Under the pieces are notes generated by a model that saw nothing but the letters and a program-made list of their open reading frames with translations, was not told where the DNA came from and did no database searches. 64,000 nt of DNA from CAZXSK01 sp964642855 (lineage in GTDB: Bacteria > Planctomycetota > Phycisphaerae > SM23-33). Where the stretch lies: NCBI GenBank assembly GCA_964642855.1, contig CAZXSK010000010.1:1-64000 (forward strand), given 5' to 3'. Positions 27,651 through 35,401 of this stretch are shown one piece after another (position 1 is the stretch's first letter; each line of letters begins with the position of its first letter). Position numbers and translations under genes: made by a program.

Positions 27651-29177
27651 CTACTTCTCAGGCGTCAGCAGAACGAACCGCTTCGAGCCGGATGGATCCA
27701 TCACGCGAAGGATCAGTCCGCCGTCGGAATCGGCGATCGCGTCCCGCAGATCCTCGGTGTCCTTGATTGGCTTCTTGTCTGCCTCGAAGATTACCAACCC
27801 ACGGCGCAGGCCACGGTCGGCGGCGTCGGAACCTCTTTCCACGCCCGTAATCAGCACGCCACCGGTGTCGTCGTTGTAGCCGTATTCTTTCGCAAGCTCC
27901 GGCGTGAGGGTACGGACCTCCAGGCCCAGCTTCTCGAACTGGTCGGGCTGGTCCGGCGTCTGCACGCCCTCGCGAGCGGCGGTCCACATGTCCTTGGGCT
28001 GTTCGTCGATGGTGACCTTCACGGTCTGCTTCTCGCCGTCCCGGTAGATCACGAACGGATAGGTTTGGTTCGGCTTGAGGACGGCTACCTCGTTGCGGAG
28101 ATCGTTGCTGTTGGCGATTTCATTGCCGTTGACCGACACGATGAAGTCTCCGGGGCGCAGTTCCGCCTTGTCAGCGGGACTTCCCTCCACCACCTGGTGA
28201 ATGAGCGAACCCTTCGTGGTGGGGATATCAAACTTCTTGGCGAAGCGCTCGTCGATATCGTCGATCCGCACGCCCAGGTACCCCCGTACCACCCTGCCCG
28301 TCGAGACCAGTTGGTCCATCACGTTCCTGGCCATGTTCGACGGAATCGACAGGCCGATCCCTTCGTTCACTCCGGTGCGCGAAACGATGGCTGTGTTGAT
28401 GCCAATGACCTGGCCTTTCATGTTCACCAGCGGACCGCCCGAGTTGCCGTGGTTGATCGCCGCGTCGGTCTGGAGGAAATCCTGGTACTTCTGGCCGTTG
28501 GTGGTCCTGCCCTTGGCGGAGATGATCCCCGCGGTAACCGTCTGGTGCAGGCCCTCGGGCGACCCGATCGCCAGCACCCAGTCTCCGACGGCCATTTTGT
28601 CGCTGTCTCCCAGGGGCGCGCTGATCAGGCGGTCTGGCTTGATCTTCACGATCGCCAGATCCGTGGGCGGATCGGACCGAACCCACTCGGCCTGGATCTT
28701 GCGACCGTCGTGCAGAACCACCTCGATGTCATCGGACTTGGCGCCCTGCACGACGTGATGGTTCGTGAGGATGAAGCCTTTCTCGCTGTCGACGATCACG
28801 CCGCTTCCGAGGCCACGCTGGATGAACTCACGCTCGCGCGGCACCTGGGGCATGTCCTCTTCGTTCCCGCCGAACGGCCAGTTGTCCTGGAAACGGCCAA
28901 ACGGCCCGCTCTGGGGGACGCGCACTTTCTTGGCGACCTGCACCTCCACCACGGCAGGCCTGACGACACGAGACACCGTCCGAAACAGCTTGGACATCGT
29001 GTCGTATTCGCCCACGTCGCGGAGCATCTCACGGTCGGCGTCGTTGCGGGCCGCCTGGGCGGCAAAGGCCACCCGATGGGCGACCATCGGGCCGAGGAGG
29101 AATCCGAGCATCAGCACGGCCACGACGACTACGACGGGTATCAGAACGGTCGATGCGATCATTCTCTGATGGTTCAT
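27651..29177 (-). CDS. HtrA/DegP-family periplasmic serine protease
   Basis: 508 residues. An N-terminal transmembrane/signal anchor (~8-32) is followed by a trypsin-like domain with catalytic His in TNHHVV (~140), Asp in PTDLAIV (~170) and Ser in GNSGGP (~246). Two PDZ domains follow (~290-390 with GYLGVRI and SPADKAELRPGD; ~410-500 with GSDAADRGLRRG). It degrades or refolds damaged envelope proteins. ATG at 29177 has AGGGAG 7 nt upstream; the frame is open 73 codons further but without a signal or homology. It is monocistronic, with its own terminator, next to hsp20-lon, so the three form a protein quality-control neighbourhood. Confidence 0.95.
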   Translation of the reverse strand: MNHQRMIASTVLIPVVVVVAVLMLGFLLGPMVAHRVAFAAQAARNDADREMLRDVGEYDTMSKLFRTVSRVVRPAVVEVQVAKKVRVPQSGPFGRFQDNWPFGGNEEDMPQVPREREFIQRGLGSGVIVDSEKGFILTNHHVVQGAKSDDIEVVLHDGRKIQAEWVRSDPPTDLAIVKIKPDRLISAPLGDSDKMAVGDWVLAIGSPEGLHQTVTAGIISAKGRTTNGQKYQDFLQTDAAINHGNSGGPLVNMKGQVIGINTAIVSRTGVNEGIGLSIPSNMARNVMDQLVSTGRVVRGYLGVRIDDIDERFAKKFDIPTTKGSLIHQVVEGSPADKAELRPGDFIVSVNGNEIANSNDLRNEVAVLKPNQTYPFVIYRDGEKQTVKVTIDEQPKDMWTAAREGVQTPDQPDQFEKLGLEVRTLTPELAKEYGYNDDTGGVLITGVERGSDAADRGLRRGLVIFEADKKPIKDTEDLRDAIADSDGGLILRVMDPSGSKRFVLLTPEK

Positions 29178-29419
29178 AGGCGGACTCCCTATTGATGGAC
29201 CTGCCAGCTTTGCTCTCCCTGGCTGGCGACATCGTATGTATTCTATCGGTTGAGATCCGGAATCTTCTGTACGGATCAGGAACACAGAAGGTTTGGTCTT
29301 TGTTCCTCGTTTCCTCCTGAGCCTTCCGCCAGAATCCCCAGCGCAGACAGACAGCCCGGGCTTGGCGATCGCTGCGCGGAACCGGCTGGCAGCCATTGGT
29401 CCAACGGCCCGGCTACGCT

Positions 29420-30322
29420 CTAGCCCGTCAGCACGCGCGACCTGCGCAGCGTATGGAGCACCAGCCGCTCGAAGGGCTGGTCCGTGCGAGCGGAGACATA
29501 CGTAGCCCCCCGGGATGAGCAGGTGCGACGTGCTCCGGCAATGAGGTCCTCGAACGTCCGGCGATAGGCGTGTCGAAGATCGGGCGTGACATCGACGGTC
29601 ATCCGGTCACCGGTTTCGGCGGACTCCAGTTCGGACGCACCCTCGATAGGGGGCTCGGCGTCCGCGGGTGAAACCAGGTGCACAAGCGTGGTCTGCCAGT
29701 TCCGCCCGGCAAGCAGTGCAAGGCCGTCGGACAGATCCTCGCTGCAGTCCAGCAGATCGGTGATGATCAGCGCCGTACCCGGGGCCTCCGAAGCGCGGGC
29801 AAACCGATGCAGGCACTGACCGAGGTCCGTCCTGCCTCCAGCCTGGAGCTGCGAGAGGTACTCCAGCACCGACAGCAACTGCGACTGATCCCTGCCGCAG
29901 TTCATCGGGTTCCGCAGGTCGTCAGCAAATGGCTGGAGCGCGACGCGGTCGAGACCGGCCATGGCCACGAATGCCAGCGCCGCAGCGGTGCGAAGGGCGT
30001 AGTTGAGCTTCTCCCCGCCGTCCTGGCCGGCATTCATGGAGCCCGAGACGTCCAGCAGAATCGCCACCCTTGCGTCGCTGTGCTCGTGGAAGAGCCGCAG
30101 CAACAGCTTCTCCATCCGGGCATAGTACGGCCAGTCGACAAACCGTACGTCGTCGCCGGGGGCATAGTCGCGATGGTCGGCGAACTCCTGCCCATCGCCC
30201 ATCCTCAGCGAGCGCCTCGATCCGCCCTGCCCGGCGGCAACCATCCGCTTGGCGACCAGCCTCAGGCGCTCCAGCCGGGCAATGAACGCCTCGTCGAACA
30301 GTTCGCGATGCCGATTACTCAC
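29420..30322 (-). CDS. DUF58 protein with a von Willebrand A fold
   Basis: 300 residues. The N-terminal DUF58 signature (LRMGDGQEFADHRDYAPGDD, followed by VRFVDW) precedes a vWA domain with MIDAS motif DVSGS (~96), a Thr in GGRTDLGQ and an Asp in ITDLLD. DUF58 proteins usually work with MoxR AAA+ ATPases as metal-dependent assembly factors. No MoxR gene is in this window. GTG at 30322 is chosen because CAGGAG lies 7 nt upstream and it overlaps the previous gene by 8 nt, so the two are translationally coupled. Confidence 0.9.
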   Translation of the reverse strand: MSNRHRELFDEAFIARLERLRLVAKRMVAAGQGGSRRSLRMGDGQEFADHRDYAPGDDVRFVDWPYYARMEKLLLRLFHEHSDARVAILLDVSGSMNAGQDGGEKLNYALRTAAALAFVAMAGLDRVALQPFADDLRNPMNCGRDQSQLLSVLEYLSQLQAGGRTDLGQCLHRFARASEAPGTALIITDLLDCSEDLSDGLALLAGRNWQTTLVHLVSPADAEPPIEGASELESAETGDRMTVDVTPDLRHAYRRTFEDLIAGARRTCSSRGATYVSARTDQPFERLVLHTLRRSRVLTG

Positions 30323-31028
30323 CGGTGATCTCCTGCTCCTTCTCGAAGAGCATCCGCCCCAACTCGGCCGGGGATTCAGCCTCCATGAGTTCGGCAACGA
30401 ACCGATCGTCGTGAAGAATCTGAGCGGTCCGGGCAAGTACATGCAGGTGCGTCCGGTCGTCCTTGCAGCAGATCAGGAAGAACAGCCTCGTAAGGGAGCC
30501 ATCTTCGGCCCCGAACGGAATGCCGCTGGGTGTCAGGCCGACTACCACGAAACTGTCGGCGATATCATAGGGCACGGGGTGCCTTGGATGGGGCATCGCC
30601 ACGCCGGGGACCATGGCCGTCGAGCAAAGTTCCTCGCGGCTGCGTATTTCGTTGAGCAGCTCATCCCTGACATACACCAGGTCGTTGAGTTCGGCCAGGT
30701 CCACCAAAGCCCGGATCGCGGCCTCTCGGGTCTTGGCGACCATCGGAACACCGATGCCCTTGCCCGGGATCAGCTCGTTGACGAGCATCCGTTCGTACGG
30801 GAAGCCGTGATGCAGCGAGACGCCTCTCTCGATCCTTGCCAGCTCTTCGGGGTCGAGCTCGGGCATGCGTGTCTCGACCCAGTGGTCGATCGCGCTCTTG
30901 GTGAAGACAAACTCTCCCCCCACCCGCCTGCAGGGGATCTTGTCGCGTGAGGCCAGTTTGCGGACCTCTCGAAGGTCCATGTGAAGATACGCTGCGACCT
31001 GGCGTTCATCCATCTGCTCGTGTGGCAT
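30315..31028 (-). CDS. Helix-turn-helix plus PTS EIIA (PtsN-like) fusion protein
   Basis: 237 residues. Residues ~7-52 form an excisionase/MerR-type helix-turn-helix (AAYLHMDLREVRKLASRD, then P-x-RRVGGEFVF). Residues ~90-235 form an EIIA domain of the fructose/nitrogen type, with the phosphoacceptor His in GVAMPHPRH (~147). In the PTSNtr branch, phosphate passes from Npr to this His to control metabolism and transport. Fusion to a DNA-binding segment suggests that phosphorylation may control transcription directly; this is inference. AAGGA lies 9 nt before the ATG at 31028. The DUF58 gene overlaps its stop. It is divergent from the membrane protein at 31302. Confidence 0.88.
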   Translation of the reverse strand: MPHEQMDERQVAAYLHMDLREVRKLASRDKIPCRRVGGEFVFTKSAIDHWVETRMPELDPEELARIERGVSLHHGFPYERMLVNELIPGKGIGVPMVAKTREAAIRALVDLAELNDLVYVRDELLNEIRSREELCSTAMVPGVAMPHPRHPVPYDIADSFVVVGLTPSGIPFGAEDGSLTRLFFLICCKDDRTHLHVLARTAQILHDDRFVAELMEAESPAELGRMLFEKEQEITGE

Positions 31029-31206
31029 GGATCGGATTCCTTCAGAACTCACGGGGGCGCTATCTGATGCTATCTGCGAAAGAGTAGTTCCACAAGTCTC
31101 GGCTGGGGTGCCTGCGGGGACATTCCCTTGTGTCCGTCGGCCCGCAATGCCGATCAGATATCCAGGCGGGCCCCTGGGGGCCTCCGGCCGGGAAGCGGAC
31201 GAGGGT

Positions 31207-31235
31207 TTGACTCTAGCCTTTCGGCGGCATACATT
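31207..31235 (+). promoter_or_regulatory. Probable promoter of the coiled-coil membrane protein
   Basis: TTGACT, a 17-nt spacer, then TACATT. It lies about 65 nt before the start codon, in the 273-nt divergent gap. Confidence 0.45.
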
Positions 31236-31301
31236 TAGAAGTAGCGGGGGCGACTCGCTCGCCGCTGGGAAATCCGCATGTCTTGTCGTAAGGAGTTGGC
31301 A

Positions 31302-32333
31302 ATGGCCGATCACGCAGGCCGCTTCATCTGGGTGACCCGATTCGCCCGCGTAACGATGATCCTCACGCTGGTGGTTCTTGCGGCAGCATTCATTGCGGGC
31401 GTCGCAACCACCGTGGTAGGCCTGATCGACTGGGACTCGGGCGAGACAGAGTTTTACTGGGGGGCTGCGATGGCTCTCGGCTCGCTCGTGGCAGCCGTGT
31501 GGACCATTCTGTTGTACGGAGTGATCGTGGCTGTGATCGCCAACGAAGTGGCCGTTGCATCGGCGGCCAGCCGCCTCCGACGGATCGAATCGCTGACGGG
31601 GGAAGTCCACACCGATACGGCCAAGCTTGCGGATCTCTCGCAGTTGTCGGACCAGGCCAAGAGCCTGATCTTCCGGGAGCGTGAAGTCGAGGCGTTCCGG
31701 GAGTCGATTCATGCCGACCTGATGCGCCAGGACTACAAGACGGCCGAGGCGTTGGCCGACGCTGTGGAAAGCCGCTTTGGGTACATCGAGGAGGCCTCGC
31801 GGCTTCGACAGGAGATCGAGGAGTCCCGCAAAGCGACCCTTCAGGAGAAGATAGACGCCGCGATCGAGCGGATCGACTCGATCCTGGCTCGACGCGACTG
31901 GGCCCAGGCCTTGCGTGAAGCCAACCGCATCATCAAGCTGTTCCCGGATAACGAGAAGGTCTCTTCGCTGCCCCAGCGGATCGAAGAGGCCCGCAACGAT
32001 CACAAGCGCAGACTGCTCCAGCAGTACGGGGAGGCGGTTCGAAGAAATGACGTAGACCGGGGCATTGAGCTCCTGCAGGAACTGGACCTGTACCTGACTC
32101 CTCAGGAAGCTGCCGCCCTGGAAGAATCCGCCCGCGGTGTGTTCCGGGCCAAACTCCACAACCTCGGCGTTCAGTTTGCCATCTCGGTGACCGACGCACG
32201 CTGGGCAGAAGCCATCGCCACCGGCGAGCAGATCATCAACGAGTATCCCAACACGCGCATGGCCGCCGAGGTGCGCGAGAAGATGGATCAACTCCGAGCG
32301 CGGGCCGGCATCGAAAAGGGCAAGCAAGGCTAG
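31302..32333 (+). CDS. Membrane protein with a cytoplasmic helical/TPR-like domain
   Basis: 343 residues, no family recognised. Two transmembrane helices (~18-40 and ~52-80) are followed by a long, highly charged helical region. This includes a coiled coil (~85-190) and helix pairs resembling tetratricopeptide repeats (RRDWAQALREANRIIKLFPDNEK; DARWAEAIATGEQIINEYPNTRMA, each with the W-A-x-A-I/L and P-N signature). Such repeats mediate protein-protein contacts, so this may be an inner-membrane scaffold. AAGGAG lies 6 nt before the ATG at 31302. The gene stands alone, convergent with the HNH gene. Confidence 0.82.
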   Translation: MADHAGRFIWVTRFARVTMILTLVVLAAAFIAGVATTVVGLIDWDSGETEFYWGAAMALGSLVAAVWTILLYGVIVAVIANEVAVASAASRLRRIESLTGEVHTDTAKLADLSQLSDQAKSLIFREREVEAFRESIHADLMRQDYKTAEALADAVESRFGYIEEASRLRQEIEESRKATLQEKIDAAIERIDSILARRDWAQALREANRIIKLFPDNEKVSSLPQRIEEARNDHKRRLLQQYGEAVRRNDVDRGIELLQELDLYLTPQEAAALEESARGVFRAKLHNLGVQFAISVTDARWAEAIATGEQIINEYPNTRMAAEVREKMDQLRARAGIEKGKQG

Positions 32334-32416
32334 GCCGGTTCGCCCGACTCCCGGCTCCGGCATGTGGAGGCTGCTCCGACAGCTTCCGGCCGTTTGCTGC
32401 GGGCGTGCAGTTGACC

Positions 32417-32791
32417 CTATCTCTTGCGGCTGCGGCGTCGGGCCCGACGGATGTCAACGCTTCCGGGTGACCCCTTGGACTGAGAGTTGTGAACCCGAAG
32501 TTTCTTTCCCGGGGGTTGTTTACGCACCCACGCGATGAAACGGGCAATTCCCGGATGGCCCAGAAGAGCTTCCCGCGTGTTGTATTCGCGCTCGAGTTCC
32601 TTCTCGGTCAGGTTGGCATGGATCGTCTTATGGCATGGCCAGCAGACCATCAGCAGCTTCTCTCTGACCTCCCGACGGTCGAACTCGCGTTTGTTTCTCC
32701 GATTGCTGTGACGCATGCGCGGAATCAGGTGGTGTTTGGTCAATCGGGGGACGCACCGACCACAGAGCTCGCATCGATCCTCGGAAGTCAT
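32417..32791 (-). CDS. HNH endonuclease-family protein
   Basis: 124 residues. The HNH motif is complete: CELCGR, then TKHHLIPR (first His pair), then CWPCHKTIH (last His), with two CxxC pairs binding structural zinc. The C-terminal third is lysine/arginine-rich (KKLRVHN, ending RRARRRSRKR). Small stand-alone HNH proteins of this kind include restriction, phage-packaging and repair nucleases; the target is unknown. There is no ribosome binding site, but TATACT ends 8 nt before the ATG, compatible with a leaderless mRNA. There is no restriction or phage gene beside it. Confidence 0.85.
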   Translation of the reverse strand: MTSEDRCELCGRCVPRLTKHHLIPRMRHSNRRNKREFDRREVREKLLMVCWPCHKTIHANLTEKELEREYNTREALLGHPGIARFIAWVRKQPPGKKLRVHNSQSKGSPGSVDIRRARRRSRKR

Positions 32792-33071
32792 CGCCCGTCA
32801 GTATAGCAGATCTCGTTCGGATCCCGACCGTGCTGTCACATTCAACGCCCTGCCGGCGGGTAATGCCTGCCGACTGATGGAATGCAGAACGGCCAACCAG
32901 GCTCGACGGGAAGGCAGCACAAGCAGAGGCCCATGCACTTCTCCTTTGGCGATAATTCTTCTCGTCTTTTCTGGTTTTTCCGATTCCGCAGGGAACAATT
33001 TCGTCCCCGGAGACGTATCGATAGTTGAAGAGTTTTCCTAAGGGAAGACGTTGCCTTCGGAGGTACCGGAA
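32792..33071. other. Noncoding stretch upstream of the HNH gene and a small gene
   Basis: 280 nt, visibly less GC-rich than its neighbours in 32940-33050. Open frames on the minus strand here lack start signals. It presumably contains the HNH promoter and a plus-strand promoter for the small gene at 33072. No convincing -35/-10 pair was found on the plus strand. Confidence 0.45.
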
Positions 33072-33260
33072 ATGGCAAGTCACAATATACACAAGACCGT
33101 TGCGACCATTCTCGCACGAACCACCAAACTGCTTTGCGCAACACCGTCTGCCAGGACAGATGACAACTTCGTGCGGGTTCCTGTTCTTGATATGGAATCC
33201 AAAGTCCCGGTACCCGTGCCCGTTCACGCGTCTCATCGTCCGGATGACGCTTCATTCTGA
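33072..33260 (+). CDS. Candidate small protein, 62 residues, unknown function
   Basis: The frame opens with ATG at 33072, 8 nt after GGAGG. It codes for a short basic, helix-prone N-terminal half (HNIHKTVATILARTTKLL) and a valine/proline-rich end (KVPVPVPVHASH). There is no signal peptide and no recognised family. Its stop is 30 nt before a perfect plus-strand intrinsic terminator, which no other nearby plus-strand gene explains (the previous one ends 950 nt upstream). A noncoding RNA ending at the same terminator is the main alternative. Confidence 0.5.
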   Translation: MASHNIHKTVATILARTTKLLCATPSARTDDNFVRVPVLDMESKVPVPVPVHASHRPDDASF

Positions 33261-33290
33261 TCCGAACCGTTCCGCCCTTGACTGCGCATT

Positions 33291-33331
33291 GCAACGGCCG
33301 GCGCCTTTCGAGTCGCCGGCCGTTGCGTTTT
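33291..33331 (+). terminator. Intrinsic terminator, plus strand
   Basis: A perfect 13-bp GC-rich stem (33291-33303 with 33314-33326) around a 10-nt loop, followed by GTTTTG. On the minus strand no T tract follows, so it is oriented to stop plus-strand transcription. Confidence 0.85.
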
Positions 33332-33375
33332 GTATCTGCCATGAGCCCGCCGTCACAGGCATGATTGCAGCCGTC

Positions 33376-34122
33376 TCAGTCTTTCATGCTGACCTTCCGT
33401 TTCGGGCCAGGCCGGCCTCCGATTCGCTTGCGCTTCTTCCGTCTCCTGCCCGGTTGCGGCAGGTCAGGCTTGGGGATGCGTACCGGGTGTTCTTCGACGG
33501 TTTTCAGGGCGCTCTTGGCGGTGGGGGCGAACAGGTCGGCCCGAACTTCGTCGGCCAGGCCCTCTGCGCGGTTGAATACCCCGCCGGTTACCAGGATCTG
33601 CATGTCCTCACAGACACCGACTTCGCGAATCATGTCAATGAGCTTCCGGCTACCGGGAACGCCCTCGGGCTTGGTGCCGTAGATCACCAGCAGGTCCGGC
33701 TCCAGGTCGCCGACAAATTGCAGGATCTCGTCGTTGGGAACACCCGCCCCGATGAACCACACACTCCAGCCGACCGCCTCGAACAGGTCGCACAGGATCT
33801 GGGCACCGAGTTCCTCAATCTCACCGTCGCCGCAACTGACGACCATGCGCTGGCCTGTCTTGGGGTCTCGGGCAAGGAACATGTGCAACTGATCGGCGAT
33901 CATGCGGTTGATCCGCGTGGCCATGTGCTCGCTAAGCCGCGAGATGTGGTTCTCTCGATAGAGCTTCTCAACCTGCTCCATGGCCGGCCAGATGATGGAG
34001 GTCAGCAGTTTCTTTGCAGGGGTTCCCCGGTCCTGTGCCGCAAAGATCAGTTCTCTGGCCTGGCAGCGTTTGCCTGCGAAAAGGTGTTCGAGGTACTGCT
34101 TGAAGAGTTCAGCGATGGTCAT
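33376..34122 (-). CDS. B12-binding-fold protein lacking the cobalamin His ligand
   Basis: 248 residues. Residues ~1-80 form a helical cap like that of MetH/corrinoid proteins (AELFKQYLEHLFAGKR, then RENHISRLSEHMATR). Residues ~85-205 form a Rossmann-like B12-binding domain. Where family members have DxHxxG, this protein reads GDGEIEELG, so the lower-ligand His is absent. The tail is extremely basic (GRRRKKRKRIGGRPGPKRK), suggesting nucleic-acid contact. Photosensory CarH/MerR and similar regulators use this fold, but no HTH is seen here. ATG at 34122 has GAGG 9 nt upstream; ATGs at 34131 and 34167 are alternatives. Confidence 0.75.
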   Translation of the reverse strand: MTIAELFKQYLEHLFAGKRCQARELIFAAQDRGTPAKKLLTSIIWPAMEQVEKLYRENHISRLSEHMATRINRMIADQLHMFLARDPKTGQRMVVSCGDGEIEELGAQILCDLFEAVGWSVWFIGAGVPNDEILQFVGDLEPDLLVIYGTKPEGVPGSRKLIDMIREVGVCEDMQILVTGGVFNRAEGLADEVRADLFAPTAKSALKTVEEHPVRIPKPDLPQPGRRRKKRKRIGGRPGPKRKVSMKD

Positions 34123-34456
34123 CTTGCCCATCCTCGTCTGGGCCGCCTCCGTAGCATCCCCTGCCATGGAAGGGCGACGGGTTCACTGGGCAAGGCTCCA
34201 TCCAGGCCCGTCCGAGACCGCTGCTGCCCTGCCGGGTCGACATGAGTTACACGGGCTAGCCAGCAGAAGGCCGGACTTCGGTGGACCCGTCGGGCAGTAG
34301 TACATCCATCGACAATCAAGCCCGAAAATCTCCAGCCGAAATGGTAAAATAGATAAGATGGGGGCTATGGGGTATATTGGCTCACAGGACGGAAGCCACC
34401 ACTCAGTCGTCAAAATGGGAGCTTACCTTCAGCCGGAGCGAATCGAGAGAAGGCGA
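34123..34456. other. Intergenic region, 334 nt, no gene seen
   Basis: It lies between the receiver-GGDEF stop and the B12-fold gene start, both on the minus strand. An AT-rich patch (34320-34380) holds several -10-like hexamers (TAAAAT, TATATT) on the plus strand without matching -35 boxes. No structured RNA family was recognised. Confidence 0.45.
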
Positions 34457-35401
34457 TCAGGCCGGGCTGTCTTCTTCTGCAGCTTCCGGGACCTCCAATG
34501 CCGCCTCCACGCGGTTCCTGCCGGCAGACTTGGCCTGGTACATCGCCGAGTCCGCCTGATGGACAAGCTTCTCCACGTCACAGGGCTCTCCCGAAGCCGT
34601 CGTCGATACACCCACGCTCACCGTCAGCGGAAGCTCGCCCCCGGGAATCTCGATCGGCTTGGCTGCTACGGCCTGTCGGAAGGCCTCGCCTCGCTCCATG
34701 GCCGAACCTGCGTCCATGCCCGGCAGGATGACCAGGAACTCCTCCCCGCCGTATCGGCCCAGCGAATCGTAGGGGCGAATCGTCTTCAGCATCCGCCTGG
34801 ATATCTCCTGGAGCGCGACGTCGCCGGCGCGGTGGCCGAACGTGTCGTTGACATTCTTGAAGAAGTCGATGTCCACCAGCAACAGGCTGAGAGGCTGTTG
34901 TTCCCTGCCGACGCGGTCGATTTCCTTCTGAAGCACCTCCAGCGTGGCCGACCGGTTCAGCAACCCGGTGAGTGAATCGTGGGTGGCCTGTTGGCGCAGG
35001 GCAGACTGGGCGGCCAGGAGCTTGGTCTGCAGATCGATGATCCGGCGGGCTGCACGAAGGCGGACTTCCAGTTCGTCCGAGTCGAAGGGCTTGGTGACGT
35101 AGTCGTCCGCCCCTGCGTTGAGCCCCTCAATGATGTGTTCCTTCCGATCGCGCGCGGTGAGCAGGATGACATACGTGTAGTTCTCCTGCTGCTTCCTGCG
35201 GATCTGCTGACACAACTCAACGCCATCCATGCGGGGCATAATCCAGTCGAAGATCGCCAGTTTGGGGGAGTCTTCCTCGTTGAACAGCTCCCACGCCTCC
35301 TGACCGTCACAGGCTACCAGAACATCGTAGCCCCAGCGGCGGAGGGTACCCTCCAGCAGACGTCGGGAAACCGGTTCGTCTTCGGCAATCAGGACTCGCA
35401 C
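34457..35401 (-). CDS. Response regulator with GGDEF diguanylate cyclase output
   Basis: 314 residues. An N-terminal receiver domain has acidic pair EDE (~7-9), phosphoacceptor Asp in FDWIMPRMDG (~53), Thr in LLTARD and Lys in VTKPF. A GGDEF domain follows (~165-300) with active-site GGEEF and, five residues before it, RPYD, the inhibitory I-site that binds c-di-GMP. This is the PleD/WspR layout: phosphorylation should drive dimerisation and c-di-GMP synthesis. The start is GTG at 35401 with AAGGA 9 nt upstream. It overlaps the hybrid kinase gene by 13 nt, and its likely phosphodonor is that kinase's Hpt domain. Confidence 0.95.
   Translation of the reverse strand: MRVLIAEDEPVSRRLLEGTLRRWGYDVLVACDGQEAWELFNEEDSPKLAIFDWIMPRMDGVELCQQIRRKQQENYTYVILLTARDRKEHIIEGLNAGADDYVTKPFDSDELEVRLRAARRIIDLQTKLLAAQSALRQQATHDSLTGLLNRSATLEVLQKEIDRVGREQQPLSLLLVDIDFFKNVNDTFGHRAGDVALQEISRRMLKTIRPYDSLGRYGGEEFLVILPGMDAGSAMERGEAFRQAVAAKPIEIPGGELPLTVSVGVSTTASGEPCDVEKLVHQADSAMYQAKSAGRNRVEAALEVPEAAEEDSPA

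Noticed and set aside
27639..29195. 518-codon plus-strand open frame opposite htrA
   Set aside because: The catalytic triad and PDZ domains are on the minus strand; the antisense protein matches nothing.
30315..32363. N-terminal extension of the HTH-EIIA frame to 682 codons
   Set aside because: The extension lies antisense to the membrane protein and across the divergent promoter region; ATG at 31028 has its own ribosome binding site.
32842..33342. 166-codon minus-strand frame upstream of the HNH gene
   Set aside because: It reads through the perfect 13-bp terminator stem, lacks a ribosome binding site and has no recognisable domain; the shorter plus-strand gene explains the signals better.
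33025..34245. 406-codon plus-strand frame
   Set aside because: It runs through the plus-strand terminator and opposite the B12-fold gene, with no start signal.
34320..34380. AT-rich patch considered as a promoter or riboswitch
   Set aside because: -10-like boxes have no -35 partner, and no conserved riboswitch core was recognised.
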